From contig JASJOS010000004.1 of assembly GCA_030068525.1 (NCBI GenBank), positions 186,001 through 250,000 of the forward strand: a stretch of DNA of 64,000 bases. The letters are read 5' to 3'. A program made the translations under genes and the position numbers. Positions within the stretch are counted from its first letter, which is position 1; each line of letters opens with the position of its first letter. The notes beneath the pieces were generated by a model. The model did no database searches. It was given only the letters and a program-made list of their open reading frames with translations, and was not told the DNA's origin. Below are positions 46,142 through 52,846 of this stretch, piece by piece. The DNA is from Xanthocytophaga flava. Its GTDB lineage: Bacteria > Bacteroidota > Bacteroidia > Cytophagales > 172606-1.

Positions 46142-46206
46142 CAAAAGTGGCTATCAGAATCTGGCCATAAAAGAGAGTAAATACCCAATTTTAAAAATAA
46201 GTGTTT
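46142..46206 (-). promoter_or_regulatory. Composite dyad promoter P3 (drives Mn catalase)
   Basis: Reading the minus strand: AAACAC 46206-46201, 16 bases, GTATTT 46184-46179, ACT, CTCTT 46175-46171, 21 bases, CACTTTTG 46149-46142 as the -7 box. The predicted start site is near 46135, about 110 bases before the catalase ATG. Confidence 0.72.
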
Positions 46207-46286
46207 GCCACATAAAAGGTATGAGAGTCATTGTTTGAACCGAACCCATCACCCACTTCTTCCCTCCGTTCGGTTCTTATTAGTCC

Positions 46287-46970
46287 TTACGAAACTATCG
46301 CTTCCTCCCACTTGTTGTGACTACAAACCGGACAAGTTTGTTTGCCCGCTGGTTGTGGACTTCCGCACTGAGAGCAGACTTGTACATTGGGTGCTTTTTT
46401 TTGCTGATCCCGAAACTCTCGATCCCATATAGGTATCATTGACAGGCCTGGCTTAGCCTGTTTGTTTTCTATAATGGTAAAAGTGCCATCGGCTTCCATA
46501 TAGAGTCGTTCAATCGTACCCAGATGTGCAGTCCCACTCTGGCGAATAGCCGCTACAATTCGTTCTTTGGGAAGTCCGATTTTACGTAAAGCTTTCAACT
46601 GCAATACGCCATCTTCGACCAATGTTGAATACTTGCCATTCACTACATTAGAAAACTTTTCATTGGAAAAAGCCCAGAGAGAGACCAGTCGTTGAATACC
46701 TACAATGACAATTGCCACTATCAAGGCAGGTATAAGTCCACGGGAAGGTTGTTGCAACGGAACCCCAATGGCAGCTGCCAGCGATACCAGGGCTGCCAGT
46801 TCTGAACGATTGCGAGACAACACCTGCGACTTACCCGATAAACGCAAAGCCACAACCAGAATAATAAAGATAATCAGGAAGCGAATGATTACCTCTATCA
46901 GAAAAACAGGAGGCGCATCGCCAAAAAAGATCCGGGTAAAGTCGTCGATTTTAATATCTTCAGCTTTCAT
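46287..46970 (-). CDS. DUF421 (YetF-like) membrane protein with C-terminal zinc ribbon, copy 2
   Basis: The 227-residue protein begins with three membrane helices (FLIEVIIRFLIIFIILVVALRLSG, LAALVSLAAAIGVPLQ, LIPALIVAIVIVGIQRLVSLWA). The cytosolic YetF/DUF421 domain follows (EKFSNVVNGKYSTLVEDGVLQLKALRKIGLPKERIVAAIRQSGTAHLGTIERLYMEADGTFTII). The last 30 residues hold CSQCGSPQPAGKQTCPVC, a four-cysteine zinc ribbon. It starts six bases after the stop of the upstream paralogue, so the pair is one operon. DUF421 has no proven biochemical role that I know; spore and membrane stress links exist in Bacillus. Confidence 0.87.
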   Translation of the reverse strand: MKAEDIKIDDFTRIFFGDAPPVFLIEVIIRFLIIFIILVVALRLSGKSQVLSRNRSELAALVSLAAAIGVPLQQPSRGLIPALIVAIVIVGIQRLVSLWAFSNEKFSNVVNGKYSTLVEDGVLQLKALRKIGLPKERIVAAIRQSGTAHLGTIERLYMEADGTFTIIENKQAKPGLSMIPIWDREFRDQQKKAPNVQVCSQCGSPQPAGKQTCPVCSHNKWEEAIVS

Positions 46971-46976
46971 ACTAGC

Positions 46977-47759
46977 TTAGTGTTTATACGATGAAAAAAT
47001 AATTTTCTGAGAATCCTCATTGGCTTCTTCAAAGACAGGACTTCCATCCTTAGATGGTGGAACTTCAGTAATTAAGGCCTTTGTCCAACTATTAGCCTGA
47101 CAATTGGGACAAGATACCTGTTGATCCGTGTCCTTTTCTCTGATTACCCAGCCGCAACTATGACATGCCAATAACGCATCTGAACTGGATTGGCGGTTAA
47201 CAATTACTTGATCAGTGAAGGGTAAGAGAGAAAGTCCAGGCTTGGGCTTGTCACTGTGATAAATACTCACTATTCCACACGCTTCCAGATATACCCGTGA
47301 AAGCTGGCCCAGATGAGTTATTTTTTTTGAACGCAGATGAGCAAAGATCTGCTCCCGTTCAAAGCCTTCCTGACATATCTGATTGAGCTGGAGAACACCA
47401 TCTTTTACAAACAGACGGACATCTCCTTGTACCAGCCGTTCCACTTTTGCATAGGCAACAGAAAGTCGGTTCACTCCTCTTAGTGCAACAAACACACAAA
47501 GTAAAATCACAACTCCTGGCAAAAGACCTCGTATCGGATCTTGCATTGGAGCGGAAACAATAGCACCTAGCATGATCATAATCGACATCTCGGTAAGGCT
47601 TAACTGGGCGTTCATCCTCTTTCCAAGCAATCGGACAATCACCAGCAGAAACAGAAAAATAAATACCGACCGTAAAAAGACCTCTACCAGAAACACTACC
47701 GGTGCGTCACCCAGCAGGATGCGCTGTATATCCCAGAGATGAATATCTTCTTTTTTCAT
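46977..47759 (-). CDS. DUF421 (YetF-like) membrane protein with C-terminal zinc ribbon, copy 1
   Basis: The 260-residue protein matches the downstream gene over its whole length: IQRILLGDAPVVFLVEVFLRSVFIFLFLLVIVRLLGKR, SLTEMSIMIMLGAIVSAPMQDPIRGLLPGVVILLCVFVALRGVNRLSV and LVQGDVRLFVKDGVLQLNQICQEGFEREQIFAHLRSKKITHLGQLSRVYLEACGIVSIY. A zinc-ribbon-like CHSCGWVIREKDTDQQVSCPNC is near the end, followed by a 40-residue polar tail missing in the partner. The two arose by tandem duplication and have diverged strongly. They may form a hetero-oligomer in the inner membrane. Its promoter lies in the 290 bases upstream; none of the dyad copies is there. Confidence 0.87.
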   Translation of the reverse strand: MKKEDIHLWDIQRILLGDAPVVFLVEVFLRSVFIFLFLLVIVRLLGKRMNAQLSLTEMSIMIMLGAIVSAPMQDPIRGLLPGVVILLCVFVALRGVNRLSVAYAKVERLVQGDVRLFVKDGVLQLNQICQEGFEREQIFAHLRSKKITHLGQLSRVYLEACGIVSIYHSDKPKPGLSLLPFTDQVIVNRQSSSDALLACHSCGWVIREKDTDQQVSCPNCQANSWTKALITEVPPSKDGSPVFEEANEDSQKIIFSSYKH

Positions 47760-48052
47760 ATAGTTCTTGTATTGGAGTTTAGTTGCAGAATGATTTGGTT
47801 GTAAGTCAACTTCTTTCTATTGATACTTACTGTTTATAGAAGGGTACGGTAGTAGAGGATGCCACAATGGATCGAACAAATGATTAATTTTAGACACTGA
47901 TCTGGCTCTATCCTTTTAGTTGTAAAAATTGAATCCAGTAGCTGTTCCTGATTTACACTTTCAGTCAGAATGATACATGGCAATGTACTAGCACATAGTA
48001 ATCGTATCGAATCGAAAAAGCCAACCTCCTAGTCATGGCGGGAAAAAAGTAG

Positions 48053-48544
48053 TTACTTACTATCCTCATTCAGTTTTTGTTCAGCACAAACCAGTGTTAA
48101 CCCCAACAAAATGATTTGAATAATGTCATTACAGCAAGAAGCCTGACCTATCTGAGATCGAAGATAAACCCATTGTTCTTGCAGAAACAGAACTGCGGTA
48201 TCTCTACTCTCACCATCCAGAATCAATAGGTCTGTATCAGGCATGTCCACATTGTGGTGACGCATAGTATAGGAATAGTTCCCAGACAATTCATCCCAGG
48301 CATTTTCTGTATCAGATTTGATAATGGTCAGCAACTTGTCAAATAGCTCTCTATCCTCTTTCCAGTCCTCTACCACAATCAGTTCCATCATCCGACCCGG
48401 ATTATAGTTTTGTAGCTGATGCGGTTTATCAGCAAAGGCACAATGAATGAAGTGTTCATACATTCTGCCGCAAGCAAGCTGAAAGTGATTAATCATACTT
48501 TTGTCTCTTTTATACCAGAATCTGTTTTTGTTACTCTCTAGCAT
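48053..48544 (-). CDS. Unknown protein driven by dyad promoter P4
   Basis: I do not recognise the family. The start at 48544 (MLESNKNRFWYKRDK) gives 163 residues; the frame is open back to 48670, but that extension is basic, low in family-like character and contains a hairpin with T runs (48579-48607), so I prefer the shorter form. The protein is soluble in appearance: NYNPGRMMELIVVEDWKEDRELFDKLLTIIKSDTENAWDELSGNYSYTM, DTDLLILDGESRDTAVLFLQEQWVYLRSQIG, and a Cys pair near the end. Promoter P4 lies upstream, which puts it in the same regulon as Mn catalase. Confidence 0.6.
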   Translation of the reverse strand: MLESNKNRFWYKRDKSMINHFQLACGRMYEHFIHCAFADKPHQLQNYNPGRMMELIVVEDWKEDRELFDKLLTIIKSDTENAWDELSGNYSYTMRHHNVDMPDTDLLILDGESRDTAVLFLQEQWVYLRSQIGQASCCNDIIQIILLGLTLVCAEQKLNEDSK

Positions 48545-48578
48545 ATAGTTTTCTGTCGGTTCGTTTTCAGACTTACAA

Positions 48579-48607
48579 AAAAACCTTCCTGAAACAGAAA
48601 GGTTTTT
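48579..48607. terminator. Hairpin in the leader of the 48053-48544 gene
   Basis: AAAAACCTTCCTG (48579-48591) pairs with CAGAAAGGTTTTT (48595-48607) with one mismatch; A and T runs lie on both sides. It stands between promoter P4 and the preferred start codon, so it would act as an attenuator or release a short RNA of about 150 bases. Confidence 0.6.
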
Positions 48608-48733
48608 GCTCCTAAGTTCTCGGCTCGGTAAAGCCAGTAATATGAAACAGCCAATATGATCAAAGACCATATATATTTTCCCAGAAGTTACTCTACATTG
48701 GATAACTCTCTAGGGTTATGAAGTAAGATGTTA

Positions 48734-48798
48734 CAAAGTTTGTCAACAGAATATTCTTATAAAAGAGGGTTAATACGCAATTTAACAATCGCGTATTT
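48734..48798 (-). promoter_or_regulatory. Composite dyad promoter P4
   Basis: Reading the minus strand: AAATAC 48798-48793, 16 bases, GTATTA 48776-48771, ACC, CTCTT 48767-48763, 21 bases, AAACTTTG 48741-48734. It faces the unknown gene 48053-48544. Confidence 0.72.
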
Positions 48799-48962
48799 GA
48801 CGCATACAGGTACATAAATGTTCTCAAAAACAGAAGAGATACATCCATTTTCGGGCCTATTGAGCCATTTGCATAGTATAGCTTCCGTAAAAGAACCTTC
48901 TACCTCAGAATAGAAGCAGGATTAACACCCATATAATCTACTGAATACCAACAAATTGTACT

Positions 48963-49027
48963 AAATACTTATTTTAACAATTAGGTATTAACTCTCTTTT
49001 GCAGCGCAATCAGATTGGTAATCTTTG
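48963..49027 (+). promoter_or_regulatory. Composite dyad promoter P5
   Basis: AAATAC 48963-48968, 16 bases, GTATTA 48985-48990, ACT, CTCTT 48994-48998 running into TTTTG, 21 bases, AATCTTTG 49020-49027. It faces the small coiled-coil gene at 49096. P4 and P5 are divergent, 166 bases apart. Confidence 0.75.
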
Positions 49028-49095
49028 TATTCTGTTGACACTTTATTCACAAGCAAAGTAAGTCCGTCTCCAGATTTACATAACTCCTCCAATCA

Positions 49096-49293
49096 ATGAA
49101 AAAGACAATTAACCATTCAACTGTACTCCAAATGTCTACAGAACGAAAGCATACGATAACTGTATTACGTGCTCTTTTGGATAGACAACAAGACCTTATC
49201 CGTCAGATTCGCCTAGAACAGAATCAGATTCGAGTCAAACTACAACGGTTACTGGAAGAAGAAAAGCATGGGTATATAAAAAGAAGGTCCTGA
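49096..49293 (+). CDS. Small coiled-coil protein, first gene behind P5
   Basis: The 65-residue protein is basic and helical: MSTERKHTITVLRALLDRQQDLIRQIRLEQNQIRVKLQRLLEEEKHGYIKRRS. It shares the QxQxxxR/K-x-L..LLEEE core with the 79-residue protein at 44756. No signal or membrane segment. The start at 49096 lies about 65 bases after the predicted transcription start of P5. A second gene of unknown family follows after 86 bases. Function unknown; dimerising coiled coil is an inference. Confidence 0.65.
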   Translation: MKKTINHSTVLQMSTERKHTITVLRALLDRQQDLIRQIRLEQNQIRVKLQRLLEEEKHGYIKRRS

Positions 49294-49379
49294 TTATACC
49301 ATCCTGGACAACCCTATAGTATAACTACCATTAGTACGAGCAACTTAATACTACAAACCAAACAATTTCCCGCCCTGAT

Positions 49380-49871
49380 ATGAAAATTATGAGAGACTTT
49401 GAAGAATTTACCATTTTCAGTCCCGGAAACCTTGCAACTCGCTGGAACCTTTGTTCCAGTGTTGTTTCTTTGTTGTATGCGACTACATTTCCGGCAGGAG
49501 GACGAGAGTATAAGTTTGGACTTAAATTCTATCAGGATACTCCTATATACTATGCGCTAGTTGACTGGAAACTCAAGCAAATTGCACGGGTATCTCCTCT
49601 TGGGCAAGTAGATGAGCTTTATCAGATGGTAGAAAAAGAAAGAAAATACAGGCGCTACCAATCAGCCGTTGCGAAAGCATTAGAGGAGATAAAAGTGGAA
49701 CAGATAGAGACCCGTTTTTCTGAAGATGTGTATATCACAGTGAACCGTGTTATTCCCTATTCCCGCATTTATGATAGTTCAACTCTCCCTTCTTCGCTTT
49801 GTGTTGAATTTATGTACTATCCATATTACGGATGGCAGTCAGAATCCATTGATCAGCTCATACCCCTCTAA
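49380..49871 (+). CDS. Unknown cytosolic protein, paralogue of the 51285 protein
   Basis: The 163-residue protein (Met4 at 49389 is an equally good start) is clearly related to the 170-residue protein at 51285. Shared segments are FPAGGREYKFGLKFYQDTPIYYALVDWKLKQIARV with FSAGGIHYRYGLKLYKNEPLYYVLVEWSKKQIVRV, then ELYQMVEKERKY with NLYEMVEKQKKY, and near the end EFMYYPYYGWQ with EYQYYPLFGWQ. It is rich in Tyr and Trp, with no signal or membrane helix. I know no named family for it. It is co-oriented behind P5 and the small coiled-coil gene. Confidence 0.75.
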   Translation: MKIMRDFEEFTIFSPGNLATRWNLCSSVVSLLYATTFPAGGREYKFGLKFYQDTPIYYALVDWKLKQIARVSPLGQVDELYQMVEKERKYRRYQSAVAKALEEIKVEQIETRFSEDVYITVNRVIPYSRIYDSSTLPSSLCVEFMYYPYYGWQSESIDQLIPL

Positions 49872-49914
49872 AAAATCTATCTGAGAGGTAAAGACAGAAA
49901 GTATACACTTTTTT

Positions 49915-50148
49915 TCACAAGCTACTTCCACTGGCGCCAAATACTTCAATTAGTTTTGCCTGGAAACCAGCCTGTGCCACCAGCTTTTTTACATGCTCCG
50001 GATCAAGCTCATTACCCGAAACGGTAAGTGTCTGATCATCACTGTTAATATGCCAGTGTGCAATTTTTGCATCTTCATTAAGCAGAGGTGTAATACCTGC
50101 CCGACTTTCTATCGAATAGATATCGGTTTTAAATTTAAATATCTCCAT
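49915..50148 (-). CDS. Small HMA-like (ferredoxin-fold) protein without the metal motif
   Basis: The ATG at 50146-50148 gives 77 residues: MEIFKFKTDIYSIESRAGITPLLNEDAKIAHWHINSDDQTLTVSGNELDPEHVKKLVAQAGFQAKLIEVFG. The order strand-helix-strand-strand-helix-strand and the DPEHVKKLVAQAGFQAKLI part resemble heavy-metal-associated domains, but the CxxC pair is absent, so it should not bind copper in the classic way. A longer frame start at 50193 is unlikely, as it would contain a hairpin. Similar small proteins are frequent in Bacteroidota; the role is unknown. Confidence 0.7.
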   Translation of the reverse strand: MEIFKFKTDIYSIESRAGITPLLNEDAKIAHWHINSDDQTLTVSGNELDPEHVKKLVAQAGFQAKLIEVFGASGSSL

Positions 50149-50718
50149 GTTGAATTTAGTTTGGAATGAGAAGATAAATAAAATGGAGGCCACCTGTACG
50201 GTGGTCTCCTATTAGTCTTTGATTCTACTGCTGGTTTTGTCCAGATCAGTCAGTGAATAAAATCTCTGCGGTCTGACTTAAGACAATAAAAAAACATCCA
50301 ACTGAAAATGAATGGATACATCCGGATTCATTCTCTGGTTTAGATGAATTACCTTAAACCAGTTATTTTCGAGTTTATCACTCTTTTCGCAGACTAATAC
50401 GCTTACATCTTAAAACACTATGCCATACCTTGCCAGGTTAAAAAGCTCTGTTTACTGACTACCATGATAGCTTTCTGCTTTTGCTGAGGAATTAATTCCT
50501 TAGTATAAATCAACACTTTTCGCCATCTGTATACCATAAAATTCGTACCTCAAAATAAGAAAGTTATAATGGACAGTATTCAAAACAAGGTATCTCAGGA
50601 GAATGCTACACCAAACACGTATTTACCACAGTCACCTGTCACTTATTGATTTCTACAGATTTGTATAAAAAATCAGTATATACACTTTCTACAACTATAT
50701 CTGAAAGAGTACGGATTT

Positions 50719-50757
50719 GTGTTAAACACCTTATTTTGAAATTAAGTAGTTGACACA
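50719..50757. promoter_or_regulatory. Dyad related to the P1-P5 family, without CTCTT
   Basis: AAACAC 50724-50729 and GTAGTT 50746-50751 are separated by exactly 16 bases and lie in longer arms (TGTGT and ACACA outside). The CTCTT and -7 parts are absent in both directions. Confidence 0.5.
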
Positions 50758-51011
50758 TAGATAGTAACACCTGCCAAACAGAGTTAAAAAGATGGCATTA
50801 TTTTATCCTATGTATGATCAAAACTGAGGAAGAGAGTTTTCAGAAATACAACTAACAACCTCACTTTTTTTTGCTTGTTCTTTATCAGAATATATTCTTT
50901 TGACTACGGGTATCTAATGAAACCTGAGCGATAGAAGTCAAGAATCACAAAGCCTGTAGACGATAAGAATAGATGATGAAGTGATTTAAGCAATTGTAAA
51001 GCAGTTCAAAG

Positions 51012-51119
51012 GTCAGATAGTGGAGTGAGGCTATTTTATTTACAGTGGTTAAGTAGCGAAAACAATAGATTACAAAACCCATTTTTTCAACTCTTATAGC
51101 ACTTTAACCACTATCTGAC
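51012..51119. repeat. Long-spaced 12-base inverted repeat with inner pair
   Basis: GTCAGATAGTGG (51012-51023) and CCACTATCTGAC (51108-51119) are exact complements. An inner GTGGTTAA (51045-51052) and TTAACCAC (51104-51111) offer an alternative pairing sharing the same CCAC bases. It lies about 170 bases before the 51285 gene. Confidence 0.5.
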
Positions 51120-51284
51120 TTTGCTGCTTTATCGAATTTGTTATTCGAGAAGAACAAACGTACTACATACACACTAAAGCTGATAAATACAAAGAAGATT
51201 TACTGTGCAATACTCTTTTTATATTCTTTTCTTCCAAAAAAAGGTTGCACAAACTGATTTAGTCCAAATGCCAAACTTACTGTT

Positions 51285-51797
51285 ATGCAGCAATTCACAG
51301 ATTTTATACTCATCGAGCCGTCTGACCGGCTGCCATGGGATTTAGGAAAAAGAATGAAGTCGTTGCTTTCTGCTGATGTATTTTCAGCAGGTGGAATACA
51401 CTATAGATATGGGCTTAAGCTATATAAAAACGAGCCACTGTATTATGTTTTGGTAGAATGGAGCAAAAAACAAATTGTTCGGGTCTGTGAAATGGGGCCT
51501 TCGGATAACCTGTATGAAATGGTTGAAAAACAGAAAAAGTATCTGACTGCAAAAGAGTTTATTGACAGAGGATTGGTACAGCTAAGGGCCACCCAGATAT
51601 ATGAAAGGCCAGTTACTGATATTCCGCTAGTTGTTAGAAAATTATTTCCAGATCCGGAATCCAAATCAATGGATGGTTTACCCATTGGTAAGAAGATAGA
51701 GTATCAGTACTATCCCCTGTTTGGATGGCAGTTTGAAAGAGTGACTGAGACTATTTGTTTGGTTGATACTGAGCTAGAAAGATATTCTATTGATTAG
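51285..51797 (+). CDS. Unknown cytosolic protein, paralogue of the 49380 protein
   Basis: The 170-residue protein starts MQQFTDFILIEPSDRLPWDLGKRMKSLL and shares the AGGxxYxxGLKxYxxxPxYYxLVxWxxKQIxRV core and the ExxYYPxxGWQxE end with the 49380 protein. It has a longer acidic tail (CLVDTELERYSID). No signal peptide, membrane helix or known active-site motif is seen. The promoter family dyad is not well formed upstream. A DUF305 membrane protein follows after 127 bases on the same strand. Confidence 0.75.
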   Translation: MQQFTDFILIEPSDRLPWDLGKRMKSLLSADVFSAGGIHYRYGLKLYKNEPLYYVLVEWSKKQIVRVCEMGPSDNLYEMVEKQKKYLTAKEFIDRGLVQLRATQIYERPVTDIPLVVRKLFPDPESKSMDGLPIGKKIEYQYYPLFGWQFERVTETICLVDTELERYSID

Positions 51798-51924
51798 TAT
51801 CTATCTAAGACACACGTCAGTAGATAGTAAGAAATTTGCGCCTCTTTTGATTGACATTGACTAGGACAAAGTAACAGGATAAGACTAACACCATTCGAAT
51901 CAAGTCTTGAGATTAAGTATAAAA

Positions 51925-52422
51925 ATGTTTAGAGATAACCTAAAAGATGTATCAATCAACAAACCTACAAATACAATGACAACCTATCAGAGATTTTTAT
52001 TAATGCTGGCAATAGCCTTTTGTGTTGTGTACATGGTGCTGTATTTAGACCTAGACAATACAGACCATATTTTTCTGAGTATGCCTTATTTCTATAAGAC
52101 ACTTTTGATAGTATCTCCTATGGCAATCCTGGTATTGCTGATGGTACCAAAGACATATACCAGCATGAAAATGAACAATATAATTATGGGAACAAGTGGA
52201 GTAGTATTTCTTGTGTCATTGATCTTTTTACAGAATCATACATTCATGAAAGATACCCAATACCTGAAAGCCATGATTCCACACCACTCAGTGGCTATAA
52301 TGACAAGCAAGACTGTAACTATCAAAGATCCCAGAGTCATAAAGCTCTCACAACAGATTCTTCATTCACAGGAAGACCAATTAGACCAGATGAAAAAACT
52401 CCTCAAGGAAATGGAGCAATAG
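51925..52422 (+). CDS. DUF305-like membrane protein
   Basis: The ATG at 51925 gives 165 residues; Met at 51976 is a possible alternative, and a TTG at 51907 is unlikely. Three membrane helices are seen (RFLLMLAIAFCVVYMVLYL, YKTLLIVSPMAILVLLMVP, NNIIMGTSGVVFLVSLIFLQ). A short DUF305 segment follows: YLKAMIPHHSVAIMTSKTV, then HSQEDQLDQMKKLLKEM. The MIPHHxxAI pair of His is the signature of this ferritin-like helical family, which may bind metal. The protein sits in the inner membrane. Its role is unknown. Confidence 0.83.
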   Translation: MFRDNLKDVSINKPTNTMTTYQRFLLMLAIAFCVVYMVLYLDLDNTDHIFLSMPYFYKTLLIVSPMAILVLLMVPKTYTSMKMNNIIMGTSGVVFLVSLIFLQNHTFMKDTQYLKAMIPHHSVAIMTSKTVTIKDPRVIKLSQQILHSQEDQLDQMKKLLKEMEQ

Positions 52423-52634
52423 TACAAAAGGACTAGAACATCAACAACTGGTACAAATAATCATTCGCTCTTTAAAATTGCAGCAGACAATGTTATAATC
52501 ATATTTGACTTTTATCAAAGGCACTCAAAATATTCGTTACGAAAGTATTCGAACACATTCATTGACTCATCCATCATAATTATACTATGTGCCTGTTTGT
52601 GATCTTTTCATAATACATCTTTGAGAAAAATGCC

Positions 52635-52665
52635 GAAAGGTCTGGTTATATTAACCAGACCTTTC
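52635..52665. terminator. Bidirectional rho-independent terminator
   Basis: GAAAGGTCTGGTTA (52635-52648) pairs with TAACCAGACCTTTC (52652-52665) around TAT. It separates the DUF305 gene (+) from the convergent fusion-protein gene (-). The rest of 52423-52846 shows nothing else. Confidence 0.85.
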
Positions 52666-52846
52666 TTATTACTTTTCAGAAAAGTACTCATACTATATCC
52701 CGACCAGAGGCCAAAATTGTTATAAGCCACAAGTTAACCTGCTATTGAACAAAAGCTGAGAGTGAAAGATCTTGTGGCTATATGATACTTCTACCAGAGT
52801 ATGTATTCTGAGAAAACAACTAAATTTATATTGAGAAAAACGTATA

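Larger units (their letters stand above)
50149..51284. other. Gene-poor 1.1 kb region with several inverted repeats
   Basis: No firm gene. It holds a hairpin at 50185-50209 (GGAGGCCACC with GGTGGTCTCC), a dyad related to the promoter family at 50719-50757 and a 12-base inverted repeat at 51012-51119. A possible 26-codon frame begins at ATG 50570, too short to support. Confidence 0.5.

Noticed and set aside
47821-47848. Possible sixth promoter-family site upstream of the DUF421 pair (GTATCA on minus strand).
   Set aside because: The partner half-site fits only with 17 bases of spacing and three of six bases; no CTCTT and no TTTG at the required place.
50570-50650. 26-codon frame starting at an ATG (MDSIQNKVSQENATPNTYLP...).
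   Set aside because: Too short to support without conservation data; no promoter-family site close before it.
51185-51217. AAATAC followed after 16 bases by GCAATA and CTCTT before the 51285 gene.
   Set aside because: The second half-site does not match, CTCTT is shifted by three bases and no -7 box follows.
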